Below are positions 51,383 to 64,000 of a stretch of 64,000 bases of DNA, one piece after another. The notes below the pieces were generated by a model. The model had not been told where the DNA came from, did not search any database, and saw only the letters and a list, made by a program, of their open reading frames with translations. The position numbers were made by a program, and so were the translations under genes. The number at the start of each line of letters is the position of its first letter. Position 1 is the stretch's first letter. Source of the DNA: Ooceraea biroi (Eukaryota; Arthropoda; Insecta; Hymenoptera; Formicidae); contig NC_039513.1 in the NCBI RefSeq assembly GCF_003672135.1, forward strand, positions 4,030,833 through 4,094,832, written 5' to 3'.

Positions 51383-52059
51383 TGCGCAAAGTATTTTCGG
51401 AATGCCCGCTTTTTTGCAATCTTTGTACACGAGCAAACCTAGAATGGCAAAAGTCGATATTTTTGCGAAGGCAATAATTCGAACGCCGTACGCGAGCATC
51501 AGAGGTGTGATTAATCGATAGTCGAGAATTAGTTCGGTCGTCCGAAAGCCGCGGTTACCTTAGCATCGATCGCCGTCCACGCGGAGCTTCAGCGGCTTTT
51601 AGAGTTATTCGCGAACGTTGAGAGCAAATTCGTGTTTTGGCATTTCTGCGTTTCCGAGTGCGACTTGCTACTGTACAGGCAGGCAAGGAGCAGTATGCAC
51701 ATTGAAGAGGAAGAGCGATTCGTTTTCGTTAATGTAACCCGACCGTGCGGAGGTCTAGAAATCTTTTGCTGAGACTATGTGTATTTTATGTGGAAGAACT
51801 GCATTGATCGGCAGAAAACAAAATGAAACTGGTCTACAAATAAAAAAAATCAGGTTTAGGATTAAGTGTTTGTATAACGGTACGTTTTTAAAAATCTGAA
51901 AAAAAGGCTTTACATATTGGTTTTCAACTGAACTTAAAATATCTGTTTCAGTATATTGCGCCGATCAAATTCTATAAATGACAAAATGTTGTTTATTCAA
52001 AAAAGCTCAGATTTCATAAAATAATATTTGAAAATAAATGAACACTTCATTTAGGAATA

Positions 52060-52137
52060 ATAATTCGATTAATTGATGATTTCGTAGTAATTAATCACGC
52101 TTTAATTAATTACACTATTAAGTACGCATTAATTAAG
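52060..52137. promoter_or_regulatory. Cluster of homeodomain-like TTAATTA sites
   Basis: Within about 80 bp there are at least five TAAT-type cores (GATTAATTG, GTAATTAATC, TTTAATTAATTAC, CATTAATTAAG). Such clustering can mark a homeodomain-bound enhancer, but AT-rich DNA also gives it by chance. Confidence 0.25.
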
Positions 52138-53906
52138 CAGTGATTATATTATATCTATTCTACAATTACCTTTTGCTTTCAATGATTGATGCTTTTTTAT
52201 GCGAACGATTCTAAATAAATGATTCCAAAAAACCGTGTATTTCCTCTCGAAATGCAGGAATAACTCTGAAAACGGTTGCAATTTCCACAGTTGAAGAGGT
52301 GGTGGCAGGCAGAGGTCATGTTTCCTGGCTAGTACTCAGTTCCGGCAGTTTACGAGTTTCTCTCGTCCAATAAAAGGCACGCATACACATACACTTTGAA
52401 ACAGAGAAAAGGAAGAAAGGAGAAAGAGAGATCAAGCAGCGTTTTCTTTTTATAAATCTTTTAAGAATAACATTTGCAATGCAATATAGAGTATGTGATA
52501 AATGAACTAATGAGGTTAAAATAATGAAAATAGTAAATCTATAAGTTTCAAGTAAAGTTGTAATTGTAGGAAAATAATGAGAGGAGAAAAGAGAGAGAAA
52601 GAAAAAAGTAGGAAAGAAGAGAATGGCTCTCGCTTTTGCAATTTGAAGGAAACTACTATCCACATTTTCTCTCACGTTCTTTCTTATCCTCCACAGAAAC
52701 GTTTGCATTTCTTTTTATTACCTACGTGATTTCTTCCACTGACCGTCACAATCTTGATACGAGTAACGTAAGCTTCTATTTTTACGTCAATATCATAATA
52801 CGGGATCGGGATTGTAAAGTAACCACAAAATGCAGATTACCTCGGATATTCGGATGTTCAAATGCTTTCAGTAATTCCGTATTCGAATTAGTTTGAATAT
52901 TATTTGAAGCATTTAACGAGATGTACGATATGCAGATTCAATGTACCGCTTGGTACACGCTTGGTACATGCGCAGAATCACGTCGAGTTATCAATTAGAT
53001 TAATCTAACTTATCCGTGGATATCGTGTCAATCATTTGTGAATCGGTATACATATAACAGTGTCCTGATTTCGCACAGTTACGGAACCACAATCTCTGCA
53101 CCGACTGAATCGCCAAATTATTACACAATATCGAATATCGCTTCGTGCTCCGCCTTCATCACTCTTCCATCATTAGCTCCGATCATTCCGTCGCGTTCGC
53201 GAAATTAAAGCTACGGCATCATCGATAAATCGCTCTTATGCACATGGTGATGATATTTCATAAAAATTGATCCCGTGACCGCATGACGAATGAGAGCCTA
53301 AATAATCGCGCTAAAGGGTTTAGTGTGGTGCGCGTGATTTCCCAAATATTTGCACATTGATCACACGGCGACGCATGCAATACAGGTGAATTAACATTTC
53401 CGCGTCCGCTTCCCCGGAGGGCTTTCCCATCTCCTAACGCAGACGCTCGGCAGTTTGGCGGGGCTTCATTTTCCAAATGGACCAAACTCGCGGCTCATTC
53501 GTCAGGAGTTGCGAGTTGGCATGTTCGCACAGAGTGAAAAAAAATGGAAAAGAAACCGGCGAGACGTTATAGCCGCGGGATAACTGAAAGTTAGGAAATT
53601 CCGCGCCGTAATTAAAAATGATTGAATTTAATAAAATGTCGATATCTTGTTCGGTTTTGACATCGGTACCTCTTGATATTGGCGTCTTAATTATTACTAG
53701 CAATTAAAACAGAAAGCTTTCAGTAGAAAATTAGTGAAAGTTAATAACCAAGTTAATCTGGAGATGTTATAAGCGCATATATTATACATTATATAATATC
53801 TAAATATATTATAAACTAATCTTGATATTATAGATTATATAAAATTATGCTATATTGTGAACAGAGATTGCCAAAATTTTATATGGAGATGACAAAGAGA
53901 GAGGAT

Positions 53907-53923
53907 TATATATATATATATAT
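53907..53923. repeat. (TA)n microsatellite
   Basis: Eight TA units. Confidence 0.9.
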
Positions 53924-54829
53924 TTTACTTAGGTAAAAAATATAAGGAATATTATATTGAACATTCCATTTAAATCGATTTTCTCCTATGTGATCTATCA
54001 TGTCCCTAGACATCATCATAATTTTCTTAAGAAATGAAATAATAACGAGAGATAAAAATTCTTTGTCCACGTTATCTCTGTAATCACAAATTGAAATATG
54101 GGAATTACTAGGTGCATAAAGCCACCTATTCAATTCCAACTAAATGGCTTAAAGAAGATAAAGATGAGAATTATAGAATTTATCGTTTATCCTGAAGTAT
54201 GTTCAAAAGCTTCCAAAACCGCGGTAACTTTTAATGTTCCGTTGGACGTACATGTAACTTTTTAACCGAAAAGGATTTATGATGGAATTTATGACGGAGA
54301 ACACATCTCACGTCACGAAGTGGGTTACTTCAGTATCTGCGTTCCAGCAATCCGATAACTTTCGAAGCAAAAATTTCGCCGGACGTGAATATCGGTGGTG
54401 CGCACGGTGAATCGCGTCGCGGGAAGTTAGGAAATGCAATGCAATGAGAGAATTTTTGGATCATAATTGTGAACGCAATAACGCGCATGCGAATTGCACG
54501 GAACGAGGAAAATGCTTTCCTGTTTCGAGGACTTTAGTGAATCAAGCGAAGGAAAAGTAGCATTAACAGTTTCCATAAGAGACCAATTAAAAAGTTGAAA
54601 CGCCACTCGTTGATTACTGTAGAATAAAATGCAAAGTAATGTTAAAAAGTTGAAATTGTTGTTTGTTTGATAATACAGAGTTGATGGGTGTACATAGTGC
54701 ACGTGATCAAGTCTTTTATTTAGAATTGAAATGCTTTCTCTTAAACTAAAAAAAACAACAGAGAATTATTGATTGTCAAATTTTAAATAGATAAATCTCG
54801 AAAAATTAGGATATTTTATATTAAACTAG

Positions 54830-55000
54830 TAAAATAGCCTGTCTACGCCAGGTAGTCCCTGGACCGAAATTAAAGATTTCAAGAATTTTCCCATTACCTA
54901 GGGGTGAACCCCTATCACCATGCGAAATTTGGTGTTTCTAGCATGTCGGGAAGTACTCGATCAATTCAACGACAGAATAGGGATTTTATATATATAGATT
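54830..55000 (+). repeat. Dispersed-repeat-like module, class unassigned
   Basis: About 170 bp starting AAAATAGCCTGTCTACGCC, with an internal short inverted repeat (TAGGGGTGAACCCCTA), a segment ATGCGAAATTTGGTGTTTCT, and a tail GGGATTTTATATATATAGAT. The layout (AAATAGCCTRT start, AAATTT core, TTTATATATATAGAT end) resembles 3' modules scattered through arthropod genomes. That resemblance is from memory and the class (non-LTR tail, Helitron or SINE) is not decided. No target duplication is evident. Confidence 0.5.
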
Positions 55001-58000
55001 CTTAAAGTTTACAGTAAAAAAAGGAAAAATTAGATTAACGTATTTATCTAAATTCCATTATAATATAATAATTTCCATTATAATATTTTCTAACTTGACA
55101 GTGATTGATTAAAAGAAATTCGACGCGCAAAGTCGTTCGTTAAATTTCAGCAGACTAAGCTTCCGGTATTTCATCATACATACGAAATGCAATATACATT
55201 AACATACATACTACCTCACTCATATGCGCAAAGCCGTCGATGCTTTGCTGCTTCACGGCGTTATAAACGCATATAAAACGATATCTTTCAGATAGAGTAC
55301 ATCTCGGCTCGCTGCTCGCGCATTCTCATGTGAGCTCGTCCTTTCGAAAATGGGAAGCTTTTTAGCCGCGAAGGGATATGCTTTTTATCTGGCGAATTCT
55401 ACGATGGTGAACGATGAGAGATACGATAGAGTTCGTGGAATAGAATAGGAATTTCGTAGGTATGTAGAGCGCGCGAAAAGCAGAGAGCTTTCGTCGAGAT
55501 TTTGCAATAGCTGCTCTATTCGATCGGCGTTTTTTTCAGATATTGGCAGACGATCGTGTGGTGTGATATCCATTCCTCGCATCCTCCGACAGCTCTAATG
55601 GATCGTGAGTGACGCGTGAGGATAAATTAGTCCCTTCGGACAAAACTCGCGTCCGGAAGAGTCGATGTCGCGCCTTATTAACCGGCAGCGGCGGTACCGT
55701 CCATTATTTTACGAAACAATGCCCGCGCTGTCTCGCCCTAATTGACATATCGTACCGGTGGATTGTCCAAATTACGAGAGCGAAAGTTTGTGTACACGTG
55801 TGCACAAGGAGGTCCAGGAGGGACCAGGAAAAACCTGACTCGTAGCGGCGGAGGGGAGACGTGCCCTAGGACTTAATTAGTCAAAGCCCTTGCCAGCTTA
55901 CTCGCAAGTGCCTCATTAGGGTCGATGTCGCGTCCCGTAATTGGAACGCGCGTCGCGACTAATTACGCGCGGACGGGATGGGTAAAGGGAGGAAAAGACA
56001 GGTTGGACTAGGGGACGAAGGTGTGTGAGGAAGCGGCAGAACTTAAAGAAAGCTCTTCCATCCACGCGTCTGGGAGTTTTTGGATTTCTTCGTATATCCG
56101 ACCTCCATGAACCCTATTTCAAGTTCCCTTTATTGAATTTGGAGAAAAAGGATTGTGTTCTAGAAAATCGATTACTATAAGTTGACATCTTAACAAAATT
56201 ACAGTACAAATCTCCTTTTTAATATAAATTATATAAGTTTATAAAATTGCACACATTATAAATTATATAACCATATAATATAAGAGAAAAATTATCAAAG
56301 AGTTTATATTAATTTAAAATCTTCTTATATGTTTAGAATTGTCTCTATTGTCGTGACTAAAAAACTTGTACTTGAAAATTTATTTTTATAAAATATTATA
56401 TAATTTATTGATAATGCGGTCAATTTTGCCATGGGTAGTTTCTTTTTTTATATAAGCTAATTGCGAAAGAATCGATAATTCTCTTATTTAGGTATATTAC
56501 GGCATATTATTGCACAATACACCATATGTTGATGTTACACAACACGTATTAACATTTCTATCTATTGTACCATAGATGGTACCTACAGAAGAGAAAATAT
56601 AAGGAAGTATAAAATATGAGAAAAGTATGGAGTGTTACTGTATAGAAGCAACGTGATATTTGTATTCAGTGTGTAGTTTCTGAACAGAGTGTTTCACTCT
56701 GTTGTAAAATGGGGGCATAAGTAATATCGTACTTACTATTCGACGCAGTCGCGAAACTTTTGAACTACGCCGTCTCGTTCGCATAAGGTATTAGTCGCTC
56801 GGTCTCGCCTTTCGTGATCCGTACACATGAAAAATGAGACAAGTTACTAATACGAGTACGCAATGCAAATATTTGCCCCGAAGAGACGCAATAATATTTT
56901 ATGTATTATATTGTAATATCTATACCTTTAGACCCGAATGCATTGCCGGTTATTTTTATTCGTCAAAAACTTCAAGAAAAAAATATTCATCGAATAAAGC
57001 GAACTCGCAAAAAGCGTGCATCAATATATTTTGTGGTTTTATACGTAAAGTTACATCCGATCGATTACGTGTAGTTTTCTGATGCGGCAATTCGTAGCCG
57101 CAGAGAGACCGCAATTTGTCAAACTTGTCACTGTGACGCAAATCCCGCTTGCTATTGACCTTCAACGCGCCATCATCGAGAACTTCATCTTCGCAAAATT
57201 GTTTCGTCGACACCGATATTCACGTGAGGACATCGTTACTCTCATTTAACGCAGACTCTTTAATTATGAAACGGAGCGTAAGGGGTTTTTTTAGGGTGTG
57301 ATTGCATTCCTGCAACCTGCATGAACTCACTACGAGAAGCCGCATCCATCGATCTGCGTAACTCCTTTCGAAAATGTCAACGCACGTACGAGACACGCGT
57401 TCGCGGTCGTATCCTAACTTTCGCAGAAAACGACGTTAAAGAATGCCGTCCGAGTAATTTACATGGAACGCGGGCGAATAAACAGAGTTCGTTGCGATTT
57501 CTATAGCCGATACGCGCGTACAAGAACGACGGTGACTAAAGTTCGCAGACAGTTTGTATGCATACACGGAGAACTATGTGTAAATGTAGTTACAGCATCC
57601 CGGAACACACACAATGGCCATTCTTTTCATGTAGGGATTCTTTGACCAAGTTGGATTCGATTGTTCCTCGATAAAAGTATCGGAACATCGCTGGTTCCTG
57701 AATTAGAAAAGATTGGAAATAAAGTGGACGGATAAATAACGAAATCTTGTTCTACGGTTTGTCTCAAATGGACTTTTTGATGGTATTTTAACTCAGAACG
57801 TAGTGACACATTTCAGAAAGCAATTGGAAAGCTGCGAATTAAAATTGCATAAAGAAAATCAATCATTTCCTTTAACGAAAAGTCCACTTTGGGAATATCT
57901 ATGTAAAAAAAGGGAATATGTAAAAAAGAGAAAGAACTTGTGGTGTACATTCAGATATTATAAAATACAAGATATGTAATACACGTTTACGTAATTGAAT

Positions 58001-58209
58001 TTGCAAGTATCAGCGCACCTTGTAATTGAATAGGCAATTTCCCAAGAGCTTACACCGCTAGTACTTTGAAACTAGTACGCACACCGCTTCTGTGGAACAT
58101 CTTCGAAGCCCTTTAAGGAATTCGAGATCCTAGACGACTCGGTAAAGGGCGATATAACTAAGGGAAGGGCCAACGTGGTATTTTATTACTCAAACGTGGA
58201 GGAAGGAAA

Positions 58210-58392
58210 ATGGCAGTTGCTGCACAGACTCGTATATTACCTCGCATGACATTATTACTTGTACGAAGATTTACGAATGATAGCGCCGACGTTTCATCGC
58301 GGGACTTTCATGATGAAGACTCTGTGTCTTCAATTCTCAATATTGCGAACGACAATCAGATGATAATACTACTCAAAGCAAAAGTTATTTAA
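58210..58392 (+). CDS. Possible 60-codon ORF with targeting-like N-terminus
   Basis: The ATG is in strong context (GGAAAATGG) and runs 60 codons to TAA. The N-terminus is Arg-rich and hydrophobic without acidic residues for about 24 residues (MAVAAQTRILPRM, then LLLVRRF), which resembles a mitochondrial presequence. An acidic tail follows (DFHDEDSVSS). I recognise no family, and a frame this short can arise by chance. Confidence 0.12.
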   Translation: MAVAAQTRILPRMTLLLVRRFTNDSADVSSRDFHDEDSVSSILNIANDNQMIILLKAKVI

Positions 58393-59492
58393 AAATCGCT
58401 ATTTTGCACGTATATCTAGCTATATTTAAAAGTCCGTAAATAATATTTAAAAATCTTGCTTTTCTCGCACCGTCCAATTTCAGTATTGTATGCTTTTTGT
58501 CTTGATTCGATAGTATAATGTTGTATATAGCCGAGCCAAGTATACGGAAAGCGATGCTCTGCGAAAGTTATTGCAGCAGCAAGTGCAACTCGTAGCGTGC
58601 TTCGACCAGATGTATCAGAATTCACGGCAATTTTTGCCGATTACGAACTGTTTCATGGACGCGTGTACACCTGCAAGTAGCCATTAACAGTTGAACTCGC
58701 GCGAAAATTGGTACGAGTAACGTGCTATTGAACGCCCAGCTTTATAGCAGTCGTATAGCGATCGGCAGGTTTGCAGGTACCACTGAAAGCATTATTTATA
58801 AGCGCACTAGCTAGTTTCGAATTACATTATAAGATCAAAGAAACTATTCATGGTCTTCTGCAAACATCACTTAGTAATCTGTTCAATCATTATAATTTAT
58901 TGTAATATATAATAATTGTATAATATACTGAGGCTGCGTAGATGTATAAAAGTTCTCAAATCATTACTAAGTTTTACATATGTGATACCTTCACGAATGT
59001 ATAAATTATCGGTATAAGAAAAGAATATACATATAAAAGATTATTTATATTCACGTATAGTTGATCATTAATTATCATATTTTTTTATTGGTAATTGTTG
59101 AGAGATAGATAATAACAAACGGCATGCGTGTGTACTTTTCGTTCCCGTTTCGATCAATCTGGCGGATAAATCTGCGCTTTCGATAAAAAATCATTAAAGA
59201 ATTTGAGAGAACTGCTCATCTTCGAGGCGATTTTTACCAGATCCTTCGATGCCGTAATTGTGTCCGCAATGCAATATTTGTAACCGAGACTAGTAACAGT
59301 AACTCTCTACTACGTTCGCGACGATACAAGTGTTCGAATGAACGATGAATAAAGCTGAATAAAACACACTTTAATGGTTGAATGTTAACGCACAGTGCAA
59401 TTGATAGAATAATTTACATTATTAAAATGTATAATTGAAAGAGTGTGTTGTCGCGGCGTACCGTGCGCGTAACGACGCACCAAGCATCATGT

Positions 59493-59592
59493 TTTAATTA
59501 AATTCATTTTTCGAATTCACGTCGCTGCAGCGTGACGATGCGTTGTTCCGCGCATGCCGCGTTAAAGCGAGGTAGCGGTTTAATTAAATTAA
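59493..59592. repeat. TTTAATTAAATT repeated 86 bp apart
   Basis: TTTAATTAAATTCA at 59493-59506 and TTTAATTAAATTAA at 59579-59592 flank a CpG-rich segment with a near-palindromic CGTCGCTGCAGCGTGACG. The paired AT motifs could be binding sites in a conserved regulatory element. Confidence 0.4.
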
Positions 59593-60369
59593 CATCAAGC
59601 CACACATACGACAGGATGTCGCTCCAGATGCCGAGTTCTTACGCTAATTTCGTGACACGCTAATACACCGTCATCAACAGTGCAACACTTCAACCAAGTA
59701 TCTGCGCGCATTTCCGTCCCGGGATCTCTGAGAACTCGAACAACTCTCTGGAAGGGCCAATATAATCGCGGAAGGGCTCTCGCGCGGCATTTTATTACGT
59801 GGATAAGAGCCGGCGAGGGAGAGGAGCGATGACGGGCGGAGGGCGGGTAGGGACGGAAGATGCTTCGAGAACGAGAGATCAGGCGGGCCGGCCATCCCGG
59901 AGGACCCTTCGCGCTCGTTTGAACAACGGTAATCCGCAGTCCCGAGAATCCCGAATGGCGGGCTGTCCCGATGAACGACGATCGCGCGATGAATTTTACG
60001 GAGAGAGCGCTCTCGAAAACTGCGAGAGAAACGGGCGCTTCTGTCGCGCGGCACTCCGATGGCACTCCGTCCCGAAAGCGTCCAGCCGGGTGCGCTGTCG
60101 CGGCCGGGACACTCGCGAAAACGAGGGCGAATTAATATTTCCTCTTTGTCGGGGGAGAGCCAGGCCCGTGCGCGATTATTATTAACCACAAGCCGTGTAA
60201 TTATTAATTAACTGGCAAAGCGTTACCTGTTATCCGCGGCTAACGCACGCGGAATGTTAAATTGGACGTTTTACGATCACGTAACAACGCGACCGTTATT
60301 ATTTCCGAGGCATTATTGCCGTACTTAATAGTCACGGTCCAGCATCATCCCGCGGTCTATATTTCCGCT

Positions 60370-60409
60370 ACGTTTAAAACGTTTGAAACGTTATTATAAC
60401 GTTATATCG
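60370..60409. repeat. Four AACGTT-type repeats
   Basis: ACGTTTAAAACGTTTGAAAC followed by GTTATTATAACGTTAT gives four AACGTT/ACGTTT cores in 40 bp, partly palindromic. It may be a regulatory site cluster. Confidence 0.4.
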
Positions 60410-61072
60410 TGGTGATTTTTAGGGCTATTACGCGATTAAGATAACAGCTGTGATTATTATCATAATGCTCGGAGCAATGAAGTAATTACTTTCTCAAACG
60501 CAGGAAGATACTTCACATTTACATGCATGATTTTGGAATATTATGTGAAATAGTTTTCTTTTACTTTATTATTTATTAAAGTATATAATTATCTTTAGTA
60601 TGACCACATGACCAGCGTGATCCAGATTCATTTGTTCCTACCCCATGCAGAGAAGCCATCTTTCATGAAAATAACGATGTAAATCACCCTATCGGCTATT
60701 AAAGCAGCGGTGCGGCACGTTCGTTCGATCTCGATCCGGTTTAAATATACTTATTTCTTACCGCCAGAGCACAATGTTCTCCGCCTTTACACGAAGCGCG
60801 AATGTGACAGGACTCTAATAAAATATTGCAGCGCGAAACCGCAGCGCGAACGAAAGCGGGCGAATACAAGAATAAAGGTGCACGGGGCAAAGAATAGAGA
60901 CGCGTGGTCGCGGGACAAGGGGGAGGAAAGAGACGCTCCGGGGGATGAGATAAATTGAAAGAGCTCTCGAAGTTGTCAACCTCCACCGCTGGTCGACTCT
61001 CACCAACCCCGGCGACCATTTCTCTGTCTCTGCATTCTGTAACGCGTTTCACGCGCGCGCGTATGTACACAT

Positions 61073-61094
61073 TTGTGTGTGTGTGCGCGCGCGC
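61073..61094. repeat. (GT)n-(GC)n compound microsatellite
   Basis: TGTGTGTGTGTG followed by CGCGCGCGC, a purine/pyrimidine alternation with Z-DNA-forming potential. Confidence 0.85.
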
Positions 61095-61235
61095 TTATGC
61101 TGCGTTTGTACGCTAGTAGATGTATGTATATCTATATAACGGTATCCACACAATATCCATGTAGACGCGGATTATATCGTATCCGTATACAAACGCACAG
61201 CCGCCAATCGTGCAGTTTGCGCGCTCGAGCACTCG

Positions 61236-61259
61236 GTTTATTTATTTATTTATTTATTC
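61236..61259. repeat. (TTTA)n microsatellite
   Basis: About six TTTA units. Confidence 0.9.
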
Positions 61260-63830
61260 AGAACGGGCTCGAACGCTCGTCACTTCATGAATACAATATT
61301 AGGCGCTTCCGTGGCTACATTTCCGAAGATTTCGCAAAAATCTTCCATTCCTCTCTCCTCTCGTACTTTGCGCCACAGACGAGGTCTTATACGAATTCTT
61401 CCTGTGTGTCTCCCTTAAAATACAGTTGTTAAAATTAATAGTCTGCTCGTAGCGCACGGTATTCACCTCGAGAAACATTTCTGGGGAAATATAAAATACA
61501 AAGATTATTCTACCAGAAATTTTATTGTTTCTACGAAATTCCGTCGCGTGATTTGTTGCCAGATCTCTCCTGATCTCGCCTTTAAAAGTGCACCGTCGTT
61601 TCGAATTGCGGTCGCCGATGTTATTTCGATTTACATTACGCGGTCGTGTCGTTTGTGATACTCCGTGAAACGTCGAAAGAAACTAGAACCTGAAACTGCT
61701 CCAAGAAGGATGTAAAAAAAACTGGTATGCAATTGCGGACGTTCATGGACTCGCCTAGGGAGAGAGGATATTCTGTTGACCCTCGAAACGAGTTTATACC
61801 AAGGATGAAGCAGCCTGATTGCTACGTCGATTGCGAGCACGGTATAATGAAAATTCTTCTTGCATTATCGGCCCTGGAAAACGGTTTAACGACCGGCTGA
61901 AACTGCACTTTGCTCGGATCTTTCTGATCATTGCTTTCGCCAACTCCATTGTCACAGATTTGGGACGGAAGTCTAAAGCTGAATTGCCGCAGGAGAAAGG
62001 GTGGATTAACATTTGAAATATTTAATTTAATCGTTACAGGCAAACGATGTTTCGCGTGTTAGCTTTAATATTGTAATAGATACATAATTAACTATGCGCG
62101 TACGTGACATAGAATACCCAAAATAAATATATACCGAGAAAGATACATAGGAATATACATAGGAATATGCGTTAGAGCATATACTGTAATATTACGTTTA
62201 ATAGAAGTTAAAATTCAACGCTGCTTTCAACATAAAAACTGCAATGTAGCCTTGTACAAAGCCAACACTGTGGTGTAATTGATTTATTAGATCTATTAGA
62301 GATTTGTATCAAATTTATACCAAATATTTTGATCGTGCGGGATACAGTACAATGATTTGATACTTATGATTTGATACTTGGTTCAGTGCTACTATGCTAT
62401 TTATACGTATCGACAAGCTAGTTGTTAGAATGTAATTTGCGTAACATATTCATTTAAATAATCTCTTCGTTTCACAAAGAAACTAAATAAAATGTAAAGT
62501 AAGAATTAAATTCGTGAACCGTGTCGCATAGAATTACTGATCAAACTTCGCGGCAACTAAGTTCTGTTACTCTTCAACATACGTAGACATTTTTTTCAGT
62601 TTTATCTGTGACGTGCACATACGCACGCGCGCACGCGGGATCGACGGAGGAATCAGCGTAAAATCCGCGAAAATCCCAGACGCGGGCAAAGACATCGCGC
62701 GATTCACGTAGAGCGCGGTTGTGCAAGTGGGAAAGTGGAAGCGCCATGGGGACGCGGAACGAGAAAATTGCGTTTTCGCGACGAGTCCGCGAAGGAAGGA
62801 GCGTCGAGAAAGAAGTCGTTCGAAGTTCCGCGCATTATACTTCGTGCTTCGGGCACGAGTGTGAAAACGGAGGGGTGGCTTTTTCGGCCGGCGAAGAAAT
62901 TCGCCAAGTTTTACGCTCGTAGAGATATTTACTTACCGGAATTCCATGCGTGGCATTTTGCCGGCGATAGTCGCCGTGCTACGACGAGATACGCTGCCAA
63001 TGAAATAAAAGCTGCATATTCCTATGCATCCTTTGTGTACAGCATGTAAAAGTGTACATGCAAATGTAAGTGCACGTAATAATGTATGCAAATAATGCTG
63101 ACAATAAATAAAAATTGATCGCGAAGGAATTTAATACTGAGCGTAACAATTTTTCTCTCGAAAAATTGTACAAGACATTTTGCAACGTGATTTTAATGTC
63201 TGTGAAAAAAGCTAAAAAGATTGTAATCTTGTGCACTTCTACTAATACATCATTTAATCTTTCTTTATCAGAACAGCGAAGAACGTGAAATATGCTTCCT
63301 GCGCGTTGTATTTCTTTTTAAGATTGCATCCTGCATGTATCTTCAAAAAATTGCATTAAAAATTGATTATAGCATACACGTGCTACGTTAGATATTTTTA
63401 TTAATATAAATAAAATGAAAATTGAATTATGTTAGTAAATTATACACACGCGTATACACCCCGTGCAAAATTATTCCAATTAATTATTGCAGGCATCGCG
63501 CGGAAAAGCTGTCGATATAATTCGATTTTTTATTATTTCCCCCATTATTTTTCCCGCATGGAACGTGGCGGGCGAACAACGTTTTTAACGGGAACGAAAA
63601 GGGATATCGAGGGAAGAGGAGAGACAGAAGAGAGATAAAATTGGAGACTTCGAATATTTCGCCCTTGGGAGCAGTGGCCATTTTACGCGCCATTTCAATC
63701 CGTGACGTCGTCATCGAGAACGAGCGCGCGTTGTCCTCTCTCTGCCTCTGGCGTATTCTCGATGTGGGAGAGAACTTCATTTTTTTGGTCCTTTTTTTCT
63801 CTCCTCCTTCAACGAATCGTCCTGTCGGAA

Positions 63831-63850
63831 TCGCGCGCGCGCGCGTGCGT
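63831..63850. repeat. (CG)n run
   Basis: Alternating CG dinucleotides with one TG interruption in a CpG-rich block. Confidence 0.85.
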
Positions 63851-64000
63851 TGAAAATTAAAGCGGCGATTATCGAATTTCCTTTTCCGTGCTGCGTCGAC
63901 CGTGTCGGGCATATCACGTCGGACGGATTGATATAATAAGCTGTACGTTCGACTGAAGTGTTTACCAAAATTTTTCGATGGCCGAGAAATTGTTCGTTAA

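Larger units (their letters stand above)
46001..54829. other. Non-coding stretch, no gene recognised
   Basis: Mostly AT-rich, with CpG-richer patches at 46480-46760, 47160-47660, 48230-49140, 51090-51660 and 53150-53580. Open frames are short and carry no recognisable domains. A cluster of TTAATTA motifs is listed separately. Confidence 0.5.
55001..64000. other. Non-coding stretch with CpG islands
   Basis: CpG-rich blocks at 55540-56000, 57240-57480, 59440-60190, 60690-61080, 62610-62990 and 63500-63910. The island at 59600-60190 gives long frames in several phases on both strands (171, 156 and 128 codons). These are rejected as compositional. Homeodomain-like TAATTA motifs recur at 55870-55970 and 60180-60240. 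Confidence 0.45.

Noticed and set aside
51185..51670. Partial similarity between 51187-51230 and 51608-51670
   Set aside because: Matches are short, partly direct and partly inverted, and not clearly above chance.
59595..60189. Long open frames on both strands (156, 171 and 128 codons)
   Set aside because: Stop codons are rare in this CpG-rich island in every phase, and mutually overlapping frames cannot all be real.
1..64000. Prokaryotic features: operons, CRISPR arrays, phage or attachment sites
   Set aside because: No spaced direct-repeat arrays, ribosome-binding sites or dense gene strings are present. The sequence is eukaryotic in character.

Overview
The window reads as insect nuclear DNA, most likely hymenopteran and plausibly an ant. 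Evidence is the AT-rich background broken by short CpG-rich islands, the many small microsatellites, spliceosomal-type splice sites, Tc1/mariner-type DNA transposons, and the absence of any bacterial operon, ribosome-binding site, rRNA or CRISPR. The species call is inference; no species-diagnostic gene is present.

The window is almost all non-coding. The one convincing host coding segment is on the + strand at 21875-22035. It has a good 3' splice site, a short 5' leader with a 5-codon upstream ORF, an ATG at 21948 opening a textbook signal peptide, and a phase-1 exon end at a strong 5' splice site (GTAAG from 22036). I read it as the signal-peptide exon of a secreted or membrane protein whose other exons lie in large intronic distance or outside the window. 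I could not securely identify a next exon in the 42 kb downstream, so most of the right two thirds may be one very large intron (inference). The other long open frames are shadows of CpG-rich or low-complexity sequence.

Mobile DNA: (1) a full-length mariner element at 26727-28013 with 31-bp terminal inverted repeats, TA target duplication and a DD34D transposase inactivated by two in-frame stops; (2) a 765-bp internally deleted element at 30853-31617 with 153-bp terminal inverted repeats and TA flanks, joining an N-terminal helix-turn-helix segment to what looks like a transposase C-terminus; (3) a 243-bp MITE at 11510-11752 that is nearly all inverted repeat; (4) a tRNA-like/SINE-like segment at 26506-26580; (5) an unassigned dispersed-repeat-like module at 54830-55000.

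Other structure: a perfect 30-bp-arm hairpin at 5263-5326, an old duplicated block (6697-6900 and 7248-7472), nested hairpins near 23.8 kb, a small direct/inverted repeat cluster at 32938-32997, microsatellites, and homeodomain-like AT motif clusters. The remaining stretches hold no gene I can support, and each is described below.
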